The notes under the pieces are model-generated. The model had not been told where the DNA came from and searched no databases. It saw only the letters and a program-made list of their open reading frames with translations. Position numbers and translations under genes: made by a program. Below are positions 38,772-47,975 of a stretch of DNA of 64,000 bases, in pieces. Positions within the stretch are counted from its first letter, which is position 1, and every line of letters begins with the position of its first letter. The stretch comes from an uncultured Isosphaeraceae bacterium (GTDB lineage Bacteria > Planctomycetota > Planctomycetia > Isosphaerales > Isosphaeraceae), in NCBI GenBank assembly GCA_945957605.1, contig CAMFLR010000023.1, positions 1-64,000 on the forward strand, read 5' to 3'.

Positions 38772-40789
38772 CACTTCGTCTCCTGTCGGCCGTTGCGATA
38801 CTGGAACGGGTCGCTCTTTACGATCGCAAGAATCAGCGAGGAAAATCGATCATCGCCGGTGGCGGTCGCCGCACAAATGCCGTCGATCGCGCACCGGTCG
38901 TAGTATTCCAGACCCCGCCCGAGAGCGTAAGTCAGCAGCTTTTCGGCTAGCCCGCGGCGGAAGTCAGAACGTCGCCCCAGTAGCACCGCGCGAAACTCTT
39001 GCGCTGTCCCAAACGATTGCCCGCCGGGAAGTACGCCCGAGGCGTCGATGGGGTTGGTGCCATCGTTGGACCGCCACCGGCCCAGCGCATCGTAATTCTC
39101 GAGCGCCAGCCCCATCGGGTCGAACTTCGAGTGGCATCCCGCGCACTGCGGATTGTCCCGGTGTTTTTGCATCACCTGCCGGAGCGATCCGGTCAGCTTC
39201 TTACCGTCGGCCTCGAGCTCTGGGACGTTCGGCGGAGGCGGCGCTGGGCGGGTATTGAAGAGGACTTCCAGGATCCAGATTCCGCGCTTGACCGGTGACG
39301 GCCGCACGGGCGTGGAGGTGGCCGAAAGGACGCTCGCATGCGTGAGAACGCCCCCGCGCTGTCTACGATCGACCGCGACTTTGCGGAACTCCTCCCCGCT
39401 GACGCCCGCAATCCCGTAGTGCTTGGCCAGCACTTCGTTCGCGAACGTGTAATCGGCGTCGATGAAATCCAAGATCGGCCGATCGTTCGTCACCACGTGA
39501 TCGAAGAACCGGCTCGTCTCCTCGAGCATGGCCTTGCGCAGAGGCTCATTGAAAGTCGGATACAAGGCAGGGTCGGGCGCGAATGTTTTGATGCCTCGGA
39601 TCTTAAGCCACTGGGTAGCGAAGTTTTCTGTCAGCGCATGAGCTCTGGGACTCGCCAGCATCCGCCGGACCTGCTCGTCGAGGTTCGCCCGAAGCTGCCC
39701 CTGGTTGGCCAGATACGTCAACTCTTCGTCGGGCATCGTGCTCCAGAGGAAGTACGAGAGCCGCGTCGCCAGTTCGTGTTCGGTGATCAGCGCCGCATCG
39801 GCGCCGGGCGGGTCTTGCTCGATCCGGAACAGGAAGTGAGGAGACACCAGAACGGCACGCATGGCGGCAAACGTGGCTCGCGGCCGGTCGAACGACTCAC
39901 CCTCGTGGGCGAGCGAAAACCGGACGAAGTCCATGAGCCGCTCGATCTCCTCGGGTTTGACAGGCCGGCGATACGCCCGAGCCGCGAACCGTTCCAGCAC
40001 AATCCTCGCACGCTGCTGGTAGTTGTTGAACTCGAGCGGGATGGTCTGCACATCGGCGAACAGCTTGAGCGGCTCGACCATTTTGGTTCGAGCCTTGCTC
40101 TGCTTGGCCGTTTTGTCGGTGAGCGCCATCGCCAGTTCGGCAGACTTCAGGTATCGCTCCAGGAGCGAAGAGGACATCGTCAGCACATCACCGATGTTGT
40201 CGAAGCCGTATCCGATGTCGTCGGGAGGGAAGTCATCGCCGATGGTGAATTCGGGGATGTAAAGCAGGTCGCGAATCGTGTTCTGGTACTCAACCCGGTT
40301 CAAGCGGCGGGCCGTCACTCGTCCTGGATTTTTCGTCCCACCGCAGTCAACCCGGGCGAGAATCGTGTTGAGCGATTTCACAAACATGTCCGCCTCAACG
40401 TCCGTGGGCCGAGGGGACCTCTTCGGCGGCATCTCTCCATTTTGCACTGCACGAATAACGGTATCCCAAAGCGCACGATCGTCCTTCAAGGCGTTCTCAT
40501 CATCCTTGATGCCATCAAGCGCGACATCCCCACGATTCTTCCCATCCGCATGACAGCGATAACAATGGATTTTCAGGAACGGCACGACGTTGCCAGCGAG
40601 CGTGGTTTGCCCGCTGGCCCCAGGCTTTGCTTCGCTAGCCTTCGTTGCGTGAACGGCTGGCTTATCCGTCGCAGTTGGCGACCCACCGCCGGGACCAGGC
40701 ATCGCGCCGTGTGCAACGAACGTGGTAAGCACAGGGATGCAGACAAGGGTTGTTATGACGACGAAAGGGGTGCTGCGGCCCAGTGCCAT
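38771..40789 (-). CDS. DUF1587/1592/1588/1585 protein with haem-binding motif
   Basis: A 672-residue exported protein. After a signal-like hydrophobic stretch (VVITTLVCIPVLTTFVA) comes a cytochrome-like segment with one CxxCH motif (Cys76-Tyr-Arg-Cys79-His80), then NGEMPPKRSPRPT. The tandem DUFs follow: RLNRVEYQNTIRDLL (DUF1587), YRRPVKPEEIERLMDF and LSYFLWSTMPDEEL (DUF1592), GVLTHASVLSATSTPVRPSP (DUF1588), and a C-terminal DPMGLALENYDALGRWR block (DUF1585). This is the standard partner of DUF1552. A redox or electron-transfer role is suggested only by the haem motif. It is the first gene of the probable operon. Confidence 0.92.
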   Translation of the reverse strand: MALGRSTPFVVITTLVCIPVLTTFVAHGAMPGPGGGSPTATDKPAVHATKASEAKPGASGQTTLAGNVVPFLKIHCYRCHADGKNRGDVALDGIKDDENALKDDRALWDTVIRAVQNGEMPPKRSPRPTDVEADMFVKSLNTILARVDCGGTKNPGRVTARRLNRVEYQNTIRDLLYIPEFTIGDDFPPDDIGYGFDNIGDVLTMSSSLLERYLKSAELAMALTDKTAKQSKARTKMVEPLKLFADVQTIPLEFNNYQQRARIVLERFAARAYRRPVKPEEIERLMDFVRFSLAHEGESFDRPRATFAAMRAVLVSPHFLFRIEQDPPGADAALITEHELATRLSYFLWSTMPDEELTYLANQGQLRANLDEQVRRMLASPRAHALTENFATQWLKIRGIKTFAPDPALYPTFNEPLRKAMLEETSRFFDHVVTNDRPILDFIDADYTFANEVLAKHYGIAGVSGEEFRKVAVDRRQRGGVLTHASVLSATSTPVRPSPVKRGIWILEVLFNTRPAPPPPNVPELEADGKKLTGSLRQVMQKHRDNPQCAGCHSKFDPMGLALENYDALGRWRSNDGTNPIDASGVLPGGQSFGTAQEFRAVLLGRRSDFRRGLAEKLLTYALGRGLEYYDRCAIDGICAATATGDDRFSSLILAIVKSDPFQYRNGRQETK

Positions 40790-41032
40790 CGGTTCAAATC
40801 CTTAATCGACCTGAATGTTGCGGGTCGACGCAGAGAATCTAGCCGGCATCGTTATCAGAACGCATGTCGATATTTTGCGCTTCGGTGTTCAGCAAAGAAC
40901 AACAAAGTATAACCTGGGCCGGAGCACCGCGTCCAAGAAAGAGACGGCTCGGCCCAAGCCGATTTTTGATTCCATGCGATTCAGGGAAATTGCGTTCGAT
41001 GTCGGCGTCCTGGAGATCCCACGCCGATCACC

Positions 41033-41605
41033 CTACTCTGTGCGGAATGGGTTGCCGAACACTTCATGGATGAGGTGCCGGGTCGGCGTGTCGAGATCGC
41101 GATGCATTAGCTTCTTGGATGTGCGGTCCCAGTCAGGCGTTATCACACTGTAGTTAAGCATGAAGGCGCAGAGTTTGTCGGGATCTTCTTCGATGACATG
41201 CGCAATCGCCTCGGCGGCGGCCAGGCGAAAGTGGGAACCTCGATAGTGGGCTCCCGGACCTATGGCGGGATCGTTTTCGAACGTGTCGTTCTCAGCTTGC
41301 TCTCGCACATCTTGAGCGAATTCTCGCGCCGCCGCCCACGCTTCGGCCGACGCTTGCCCCTCGGCCTGGCGCTCGGCGATTTCGATCAGCTCATGGCATG
41401 TCATGGTGCGGCCATCAGAGATTGGGCGACGGAACCACTCGAACTCCTCGACGAGCTCCCAGATTGTGCGGCCGTCCCGATGGAATGGTGTGCGCCGAAT
41501 CAGAGAGCAAGCGAAGTGACGCAGCTTGCGCGGGCTCTCCTTGCCGCGGAGAAACTCGAGCATCAGGGATGGGGAAGCAGTCGACAACCATTCGGCTTCG
41601 GTCAT
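41033..41605 (-). CDS. Gemmata-type hypothetical, probably shortened
   Basis: A 190-residue cytoplasmic protein. The opening MTEAEWL...LMLEFLRGKESPRKLRHFAC is the start of a large planctomycete family, and the end reads HEVFGNPFR. In the members I recall, that NPFRP segment leads into a further 60-80 residues (a TLDPAWLTS-like block). Here a stop follows two residues later. The usual middle cysteine/arginine motif (CCRRIW-like) is also altered to CSLIRRTPF. The function of the family is unknown. A GGGAG ribosome site precedes the ATG. Confidence 0.7.
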   Translation of the reverse strand: MTEAEWLSTASPSLMLEFLRGKESPRKLRHFACSLIRRTPFHRDGRTIWELVEEFEWFRRPISDGRTMTCHELIEIAERQAEGQASAEAWAAAREFAQDVREQAENDTFENDPAIGPGAHYRGSHFRLAAAEAIAHVIEEDPDKLCAFMLNYSVITPDWDRTSKKLMHRDLDTPTRHLIHEVFGNPFRTE

Positions 41606-41714
41606 CTGCAGGTCTCCCGCCGGCTATGGTAACCACTCTACGGTACCATAGCCCTTCGGCAAGAGAATGTGTTGCATACGGGTGGCCTCATCGGGCCACC
41701 CGCCAAAATGAGGC

Positions 41715-43484
41715 TCACAATCCGTAGAGATTTGAATAGATGTACGTGCGATACTGCAGTCCCGCCAGGTTCATCTTGAGCACATAATTGGTGCTGCCGT
41801 TACGACGCACCTCGATCGTTTGCTGGGCGATGCCGGAACCGAAGTCGAGGTTGCCGTTTGGCAGCGCCTGTGCACTGCCCAGGGCAAGCGCGTAGCCGCC
41901 CAGGTCGGCGTTGACGACCAGCGTCGCCGTTTTTGCCGCTTCGTCGAGAACGAGCTCCTGTCCGCGGCTGTGTGCTTTCGGGTTCTTGCTCCGGCGGACG
42001 TTTCCGTCATCAAAGAGCGTGATGGTGTTGCCGTTTACGTAACGCACGTCGTGCTGGTGCGAGAACCAGGGCGAGGCGTTCGAGGACTTGATCGTAAAGT
42101 CACCGCCTGCCCCCAGCCGCCAGATTACGTGGCCGTCGCCGGCGCCGTTGGCGTAGTCAATTTTCACGACCCAGTCCTGGCTGCGCATGGAAACCAGGAG
42201 GTCGCCGTCGGTCGGAGACCAGGCAATCGAGTTGGCGTGCAGCCAGTCGGTGGGACCTTCGCCCAGAGTCGGCAGGCGATTTGTGTCGAGCGACGTGAAA
42301 GGATCCCACACCCAAGCGACCTGGAAATTCTGATCCAGGACGATCACCATGTCGCCGTTGTATAGGGTCGGTACACCATTGAGATCAACGATTCTGGGAG
42401 TTGTAGCCAGAACCGCCGTGTCGCCGTTGGGCAATCGCTGCGCTTCGTGATTGAAGTCGGTAATCGAGTGCAGCCCGAGCGCAGCAAGCTCCGCGTTGAC
42501 GGCATTGATGTTCGTCTCGTGGAGAGTATCGCCGGCCAGGTCGATTTCCCGAAGCGTGTCGACGCCGCCCACACCGTTTTGCACGCCACCCAGGAGGAGT
42601 ACAGACCCGCCGGTCACGAGGCTTGGTGCATAGCTCGGGAAGGCATTGGCAACCGGGTCGAAATACCAGGTGATGTGGCCTGTTCGATCCGTCGCCAGGG
42701 TGTCGACCGTGCCATTCGGGGCGTTGATACCGACGTGGAACACCACATTCTGAGACAGGGCTGACTGGGAATTAGGCGCCTTCTGCACGTTGAAACTTGG
42801 GAACTTCAACGACTTCGGCAGAGGACCGGTTTGGAAGTCCGTTGGTGCGGAAATTCCGCCGCCGATGATCACGTGCCGCATCACGTAGATTCGGTTCGGC
42901 AGCATGTTCGCCACGAGGAAGTTGGTACTCTTCCCCGGCACAATTGGCTGTGCGGCAGTCGCTTGCCAGCCCGCCTTCGATCCCAGCAATTTGAACTGAA
43001 CGTACATCAAACTGCCGGACGAAGCTGGCGCGCTATAGAGCGCAACCAGAGGGTTCGACGTCGGACTGATCACCGCCGCAGAGCCAGAAACCCTTGAACT
43101 GACAGTGTAGGTCGTGCTTGTTGTCTCACCTGTTGTGGCCGCGAAGCCGTCTTTGACCGTCACAGAGATTTGATAGTTCCCCTCTTGAAGAGGGTTCCAG
43201 GTGAAACTGCCACTCTGACTGAAGTCTCGGACGACTTGAAGTGGAGCACCCACCGGTCCCGCGCTGAACTGGTAAACGGGTGTCGCTCCGTGGCCGCCGG
43301 CCGTTGCCGTCCAAACAATCGGCGCACCGACCAGAGGGGCAGCCGGTTCGTTGCCTGACAGGGTGACGGACAGAAGATGCCGGCTCTCAAGAGCCTGGCA
43401 CTGGGGCCGGCAAGATCGGGTCCGACGCGCAGAGACATGCTTTTTCGCAGCCAGATTGCGACCAGGCGATTCAAGTTGCTGCAT
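41715..43484 (-). CDS. Arylsulfotransferase-like secreted protein
   Basis: A 589-residue protein. The N-terminus holds an LEPR-XLL-type motif (CQALESRHLLSV, about residue 30). A bacterial Ig-like domain (about 40-130) and a linker follow. From about 240 the arylsulfate sulfotransferase (ASST) propeller is recognisable: DRTGHITWYFDP, DFNHEAQRLPNGDTAVLATT, QVAWVWDPF, DWLHANSIAWSPTDGDLLVSMRSQDWVVKID in pieces, HVIWRLG, WFSHQHDVRYVNGNTITLFDDGN and QALPNGN. The His in HANS and the HQHD motif are the likely catalytic/binding sites. It probably transfers or binds sulfated aryl groups at the surface. GGGGAC lies upstream of the ATG. Confidence 0.87.
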   Translation of the reverse strand: MQQLESPGRNLAAKKHVSARRTRSCRPQCQALESRHLLSVTLSGNEPAAPLVGAPIVWTATAGGHGATPVYQFSAGPVGAPLQVVRDFSQSGSFTWNPLQEGNYQISVTVKDGFAATTGETTSTTYTVSSRVSGSAAVISPTSNPLVALYSAPASSGSLMYVQFKLLGSKAGWQATAAQPIVPGKSTNFLVANMLPNRIYVMRHVIIGGGISAPTDFQTGPLPKSLKFPSFNVQKAPNSQSALSQNVVFHVGINAPNGTVDTLATDRTGHITWYFDPVANAFPSYAPSLVTGGSVLLLGGVQNGVGGVDTLREIDLAGDTLHETNINAVNAELAALGLHSITDFNHEAQRLPNGDTAVLATTPRIVDLNGVPTLYNGDMVIVLDQNFQVAWVWDPFTSLDTNRLPTLGEGPTDWLHANSIAWSPTDGDLLVSMRSQDWVVKIDYANGAGDGHVIWRLGAGGDFTIKSSNASPWFSHQHDVRYVNGNTITLFDDGNVRRSKNPKAHSRGQELVLDEAAKTATLVVNADLGGYALALGSAQALPNGNLDFGSGIAQQTIEVRRNGSTNYVLKMNLAGLQYRTYIYSNLYGL

Positions 43485-43966
43485 CAGATGAAGTCCCCTT
43501 GAAACGACCGGCCAATCCGGTGTTCATGGCGAGTAAGTGGAGAGATAGCCTGTTGTGTATTAATGAGTAAACGTGTTGGCGGTGTACTGCGCGGGCGAGG
43601 GCGAACTGGTTTCGTGGCAAATATTATCCAATTTCACCAATTATCCCAGGTCGTGCGATCTAACATTGTATGCCGGCCGCGGGGCGACTGGAATAGGCTG
43701 TGGGCGGTTAAATTGAAGTTTTCGACATAACGAAATATTTCGCAGAGCTATCGCGAGCGTCGTTGACGGGCTTTGGGCGCGCTTCTTGGCCCTTTCAGTC
43801 CTTGAAATAGCCTGCAAACCAGGTTACGCGCGTCGCGCGGGCGGTGCCTTGGTCGCCTCACAACCTGGGGCTCCAGGGTTCGATATGGATGTGTCTCCGA
43901 TCTCAATGAAGTACAATCAGTGATCTCACGTCCGTTCGCAGTGCCGGGGGCCGCGGGATCACGTTT
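43485..43966. other. AT-richer intergenic region before TIR gene
   Basis: About 480 bases between divergent genes, visibly AT-richer than its neighbours. It contains a perfect 12-base palindrome, CGAAATATTTCG at 43731-43742, which could be a protein-binding site. I see no gene. Short minus-strand frames here mirror the TIR gene. Confidence 0.45.
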
Positions 43967-45451
43967 ATGCCTAAGGTTTTCATCTCTTACCGCCGCGAAG
44001 ACAGCAATGCGATCGCGGGCCGGATTTACGACCGGCTCGTCGAGGAATGCGGCAGGAAAAACGTGTTTAAAGACGTGGATTCGATCCCGCTTGGAACTGA
44101 CTTCCGCCAGGTTCTGAGTGGGGCCGTCGGCCAGTGCGACGTCTTTCTGCCTGTGATAGGCAAGGCCTGGGCCGATGCAACCGACCAGGCGGGGGAGCGG
44201 AGGCTCGCCAAGAAGACTGACTTCGTGCGAGTCGAAGTCGAGGCGGCGCTCGAGCGGGGCATTCCGGTGATTCCGTTGCTGGTCGACGGCGCTTCGGTCC
44301 CCGGGCCAGAAGAGCTTCCGGAGTCTCTTCGAGACCTTTCGTTTCGCAACGGAGCCCCAATCCGGTATGACCCCGACTTCCATCGCGATATGGATCGTGT
44401 GATCGCCGGCTTGAAGCAATGCATACGAGCCCGGTCGAAAGCTGCCGTGAAAGATGTAACCAGCCGGACGTCTTCTGGACGTTGGCTCGGCGCAGGAATC
44501 TTCTTGCTCCTGCTTGTCTCCGGCGTGCTAATCGCCTGGCAATGGCAGAAAGGCGACCTGATCGGCGGTGGTCGAGTGGCGAATGAGGGCCGGCCGCCCG
44601 ATCAAGGCATTCCCGCGCAGCAACCGGTCACGGCGCAACGCGGCAGCGCCCCAACGGTTGCTCAGCCGCCCGCCACAACCCCGCCGATTCCTCCCCAGAG
44701 CATAGAAAGTAAGCCCAATCCGAAGAGCGAAGTCAGCCAAAAGGCTGTGGATCCAGAGAGTGCAGTCAGACCCTCCAAAGGCGTGGGAGGGGACGCGATC
44801 GGCAACACAGAACTCGCAGCCATGTTCAGGGGGATGGTTCCGCCCAGGGGGCAGAAGAAGTCGATCAACGTTGCCCTCTGGATCGCGTCGCCGATCAAAA
44901 AGAGTGACCAGCCGATCTTTAGCGTTCTAGCCGACGTCATGTGGGCCGAAGGCGCGCGGCTTGTCGAGGTCTCGCTGCCCGGCGGGGTCCCGCTCCAAGA
45001 ATTGAGCATGGAAGCGACTCCTGGCGGGGTCCAGCTCGAAGAATTGAACATGGAAGCGATCATCCAGGCTAAAGACCCAAGAATGATACTTGATAACAAG
45101 AACGTTGATGCGATTCTCATTTACGGAATTGACAGGGACGGTGCTGCTGTCCCTGAGTCTATGGACCTGAAGGCTCCGACGCCCACGAGACGAACGCATA
45201 TGGCACTGGTATGGACGTCACAGGTCGGAAAAGACAGCTTTCTGATCGTGCCGGAAGCCGAGAAGTCCGTCTGGAAACCCTCCCGGCTTCCTCAAGATCA
45301 ACTCGTCGACGGGGAGGACGCCGTCAGCGCGGCCGTTAAGTACTCGCGCATTGTGGACGTCGGCAACAGTCCAGCTAACTTCAGTGAGTTCTTCAGGTCC
45401 GTAAAGTCGCGTGAGAAAGGCCCCAGTCACATCACCAATCTCGTGAGATAG
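43967..45451 (+). CDS. TIR domain protein with transmembrane segment
   Basis: A 494-residue protein. A TIR_2 domain fills residues 1-150: KVFISYRREDSNAIAGRIYD, the FKDVDSIPLG loop, CDVFLPVIG, and DFVRVEVEAALERGIPVIP, whose glutamates at 90 and 92 are near the position of the NADase glutamate in active TIRs. A membrane helix follows at about 172-190, then a Pro/Gln-rich linker to about 270 and a unique C-terminal domain (about 275-494). The topology puts TIR in the cytoplasm and the C-terminus outside. A 14-residue segment is duplicated in tandem in the C-terminal domain. No defence gene (for example a sirtuin or ThsA-like effector) is adjacent, so it is probably a receptor-like signalling protein. 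Confidence 0.88.
   Translation: MPKVFISYRREDSNAIAGRIYDRLVEECGRKNVFKDVDSIPLGTDFRQVLSGAVGQCDVFLPVIGKAWADATDQAGERRLAKKTDFVRVEVEAALERGIPVIPLLVDGASVPGPEELPESLRDLSFRNGAPIRYDPDFHRDMDRVIAGLKQCIRARSKAAVKDVTSRTSSGRWLGAGIFLLLLVSGVLIAWQWQKGDLIGGGRVANEGRPPDQGIPAQQPVTAQRGSAPTVAQPPATTPPIPPQSIESKPNPKSEVSQKAVDPESAVRPSKGVGGDAIGNTELAAMFRGMVPPRGQKKSINVALWIASPIKKSDQPIFSVLADVMWAEGARLVEVSLPGGVPLQELSMEATPGGVQLEELNMEAIIQAKDPRMILDNKNVDAILIYGIDRDGAAVPESMDLKAPTPTRRTHMALVWTSQVGKDSFLIVPEAEKSVWKPSRLPQDQLVDGEDAVSAAVKYSRIVDVGNSPANFSEFFRSVKSREKGPSHITNLVR
44981..45062 (+). repeat. In-frame 42-base tandem duplication
   Basis: GGCGGGGTCC begins copy 1 at 44981 and copy 2 at 45023. Each encodes a 14-residue unit (GGVPLQELSMEATP, then GGVQLEELNMEAII). 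Most differences are single bases, so the duplication looks recent. Confidence 0.8.
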
Positions 45452-45471
45452 GCTGCACCTCACACTGTCGC

Positions 45472-47853
45472 TCAGCCAGCGGCGACCGGAACTGCGGCAA
45501 AAGCTCGCTCGCGCTCGTGCTTGAACCAGGCGACGAAGTCTTTTGAGGCGAGCGGGCACGCGAAGTAATATCCCTGGGTCGAGTCGCAGCCCATCGAAGC
45601 GAGCATCTCCACCGTTGCGACATCCTCTGCGCCTTCGGCCACAACCTGGAGGCCAAGGTTCCTTCCCAGGTCGATCACCGAACGGACGATGCACGCGTTC
45701 TTGTCACTGAAGATCATGTCTTTCACGAACAGGCGATCGATTTTCACCTCGTCCGCCGGAAGATCGCGCAAGTAGGCGAGCGAGGAATAGCCGGTTCCAA
45801 AGTCGTCGATCGAGATTTTTACGCCCATCTCGCGCAGCTTCGCCAAGGTGAGCTTCGCCTGCGCGGGATTGGTCATGATGGCGCTTTCGGTCACTTCGAG
45901 CGTGAGCCATTCGGAGCGAGCCTGCGCTTCTTGCAAGATCTTGGCAATCACGTCCGCCAGGTCTGGAGCGGCAAGGATTTCGGCCGCAAGATTGACCGCG
46001 ATCGGCAAGCGGATGCCCGACTGTCGCCACGTTCGACTTTGCTTGAGTGCAGATCTGATCGCCCAGAGCGTCAGCGGTTTGATCAGCCCTGTCTCTTCGG
46101 CAATCGCGATGAACTGGCTGGGAGGCAGCAGGCCTTCGCGAGGATGCTGCCAGCGAGCCAGGGCCTCTGCGCCGACGACCTCGCCCGTTTTGAGGTCGAT
46201 TTTGGGCTGATAGTGCAAGAGTAGCTGGTCTTGTTCAATGGCGCGGCGAAGCTCTCCGATCATCTCGAGTCGACGCGGCGTGCGTGCGGTTTGGTCGGCC
46301 GAATAGAACATGTAGCCGGCCTTGGCGCGTTTGGCCGAATACATGGCGACGTCGGCACATTGCAGCAAACCGATTGGATCATTTGTGTGGTCGGGACTCA
46401 TCGCAATGCCAATGCTCGACCCCACATCGAGCGCATGCGGGCCGACGACGATCGGCTGCCTGATCACTTCGAGAACCGCTTCAGCGACCTCTGTTGCTTG
46501 CGTCTGATCGGCGTCGGGCAAGAGAATCGCGAATTCGTCTCCGCCGAGCCGGGCGACCATGCCGACGCCGTTCAGCGCGTCACGCATCCGGGGACCGATT
46601 TGCCCGAGCAGCAGATCTCCGGCATGGTGGCCAAGTGTGTCGTTGATTTCCTTGAAGCGATCGAGGTCGATCAGCAACAGAGCCAGCGGAGTGCCGTCTT
46701 CGAGATATCGCTCCATATCGGCCTGGAACTGCGCGCGATTGGGAAGGCCCGTCAGGCTGTCGTGAGTGGCCTGATAGGCGAGCCGCAATTCCGTTTCTTT
46801 TCGCTCGCTAATGTCGCGAACGAATGCAGTGTATCCGGTCGTTGTTTCATCAAGCCGCACAGGGTTGATCGAAATCTCTGCAGGAATCGCAGCGCCATCG
46901 GCTCGCTCCAGAACAAGCTCGAGCCGCTGACCGATCGCATGTGCGCCGTCCCACGCAACGAGGCGATCCAGATTGCTTTCGCCGGTGGGGTGCTTCCTCC
47001 GGGGAAGGATAAAGTGATCGAATACACGTCCGAGAATGAGCTCTCTGCGGTGCCCAAACATGGTTTCGGCCGCGGTGTTGACCTCGACGATTCGGCCACG
47101 GTCATCGAGTGTCACAATGGCGTCGAGCGCGGACTCGAAAATGATTGCCTTGCGCGCTTCACTCTCGCGAAGCCTCGCTTTGCGGATTTCCACCTGCGTT
47201 TCGACCTGCTCCTGAAGCGCTTCCCATTCAGCCTGACGCGTGGCAATCAGCAACATTTCGCGTGTTCCGCGAATGCACGACCAGATCAAGAAGACATTCT
47301 CGAACGCAACCCACCCGACGTGTTCCAGCCAGCGCCACGGCTGAGCCACGGCAGTGCCGAAAACCGATACCGGCATGAAGATGCCCCGGAGCCAGTGATC
47401 GGCGGCAACCACGATTGAAGCTGTGATGAGAACGCGCCAGTCGCGATAAAGTGCAAGAAACGCGAGAGCGCCGAAGATGTAAAAGTGCGACTCAATGCGT
47501 CCGTACGTGACATGGATAAAGAGCGCGCAATTGAGCATTTGCCCAATCGCGACGGCATGACGCGTAAGAGTCCGCTCGGGTGCGGCGAATGCCAGATAGA
47601 TCGGCAGTCCGACGATCGCACCGGCCACAAAAACCGAAGTCCAAAGCTGGCGGACCCAATCCTGGCTGTCCGCCGCTTCGTTTGGCCACATGGCCAATCC
47701 AGCGACAATGATGGCCAGCCATTCAAAGATCAAGAGGCCAGCAAATATCCGGCTGGTGGATCGGAACAGGTCACGGCGCTGGCTCTCGAACAATTCGCCC
47801 GCGCGACAACACGTTGCGGTCTCTTCGCACGAATTGAAGTCGATTCCCTTCAT
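45472..47853 (-). CDS. PAS-GGDEF-EAL membrane protein (c-di-GMP turnover)
   Basis: A 793-residue bifunctional-type cyclic-di-GMP enzyme. About five membrane helices lie between residues 35 and 190 (including ASIVVAADHWLRG, a MASE-like pattern). A coiled coil then leads to a PAS domain (about 240-345). The GGDEF domain has an intact RLGGDEFAILL active-site loop near 439, and the EAL domain has GAEALARWQHP near 559 and DDFGTGYSSLAYL. Both activities may therefore be live. I chose ATG 47853; a TTG three codons upstream is less likely. It lies about 110 bases downstream of a receiver-only gene in the same direction, a plausible cognate regulator. Confidence 0.92.
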   Translation of the reverse strand: MKGIDFNSCEETATCCRAGELFESQRRDLFRSTSRIFAGLLIFEWLAIIVAGLAMWPNEAADSQDWVRQLWTSVFVAGAIVGLPIYLAFAAPERTLTRHAVAIGQMLNCALFIHVTYGRIESHFYIFGALAFLALYRDWRVLITASIVVAADHWLRGIFMPVSVFGTAVAQPWRWLEHVGWVAFENVFLIWSCIRGTREMLLIATRQAEWEALQEQVETQVEIRKARLRESEARKAIIFESALDAIVTLDDRGRIVEVNTAAETMFGHRRELILGRVFDHFILPRRKHPTGESNLDRLVAWDGAHAIGQRLELVLERADGAAIPAEISINPVRLDETTTGYTAFVRDISERKETELRLAYQATHDSLTGLPNRAQFQADMERYLEDGTPLALLLIDLDRFKEINDTLGHHAGDLLLGQIGPRMRDALNGVGMVARLGGDEFAILLPDADQTQATEVAEAVLEVIRQPIVVGPHALDVGSSIGIAMSPDHTNDPIGLLQCADVAMYSAKRAKAGYMFYSADQTARTPRRLEMIGELRRAIEQDQLLLHYQPKIDLKTGEVVGAEALARWQHPREGLLPPSQFIAIAEETGLIKPLTLWAIRSALKQSRTWRQSGIRLPIAVNLAAEILAAPDLADVIAKILQEAQARSEWLTLEVTESAIMTNPAQAKLTLAKLREMGVKISIDDFGTGYSSLAYLRDLPADEVKIDRLFVKDMIFSDKNACIVRSVIDLGRNLGLQVVAEGAEDVATVEMLASMGCDSTQGYYFACPLASKDFVAWFKHERERAFAAVPVAAG

Positions 47854-47975
47854 GGAACGCAAAACTCATCAGGTTGGGGTAGAACCAACAGAGTGCAGCC
47901 GACATCGCAACCACGACATTGCGACGCGACAATTCCTGAGCAGAGACTGACGACGCGGATGGCAGGTCGTTTTGC

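Noticed and set aside
39338..40912. 524-codon open frame on the plus strand
   Set aside because: Antisense of the DUF1592-family gene, with an Arg-rich composition and no domain.
43967..45451. TIR gene as part of a Thoeris-like defence system
   Set aside because: There is no ThsA-like partner, and the protein has a membrane helix and outer domain, unlike ThsB.
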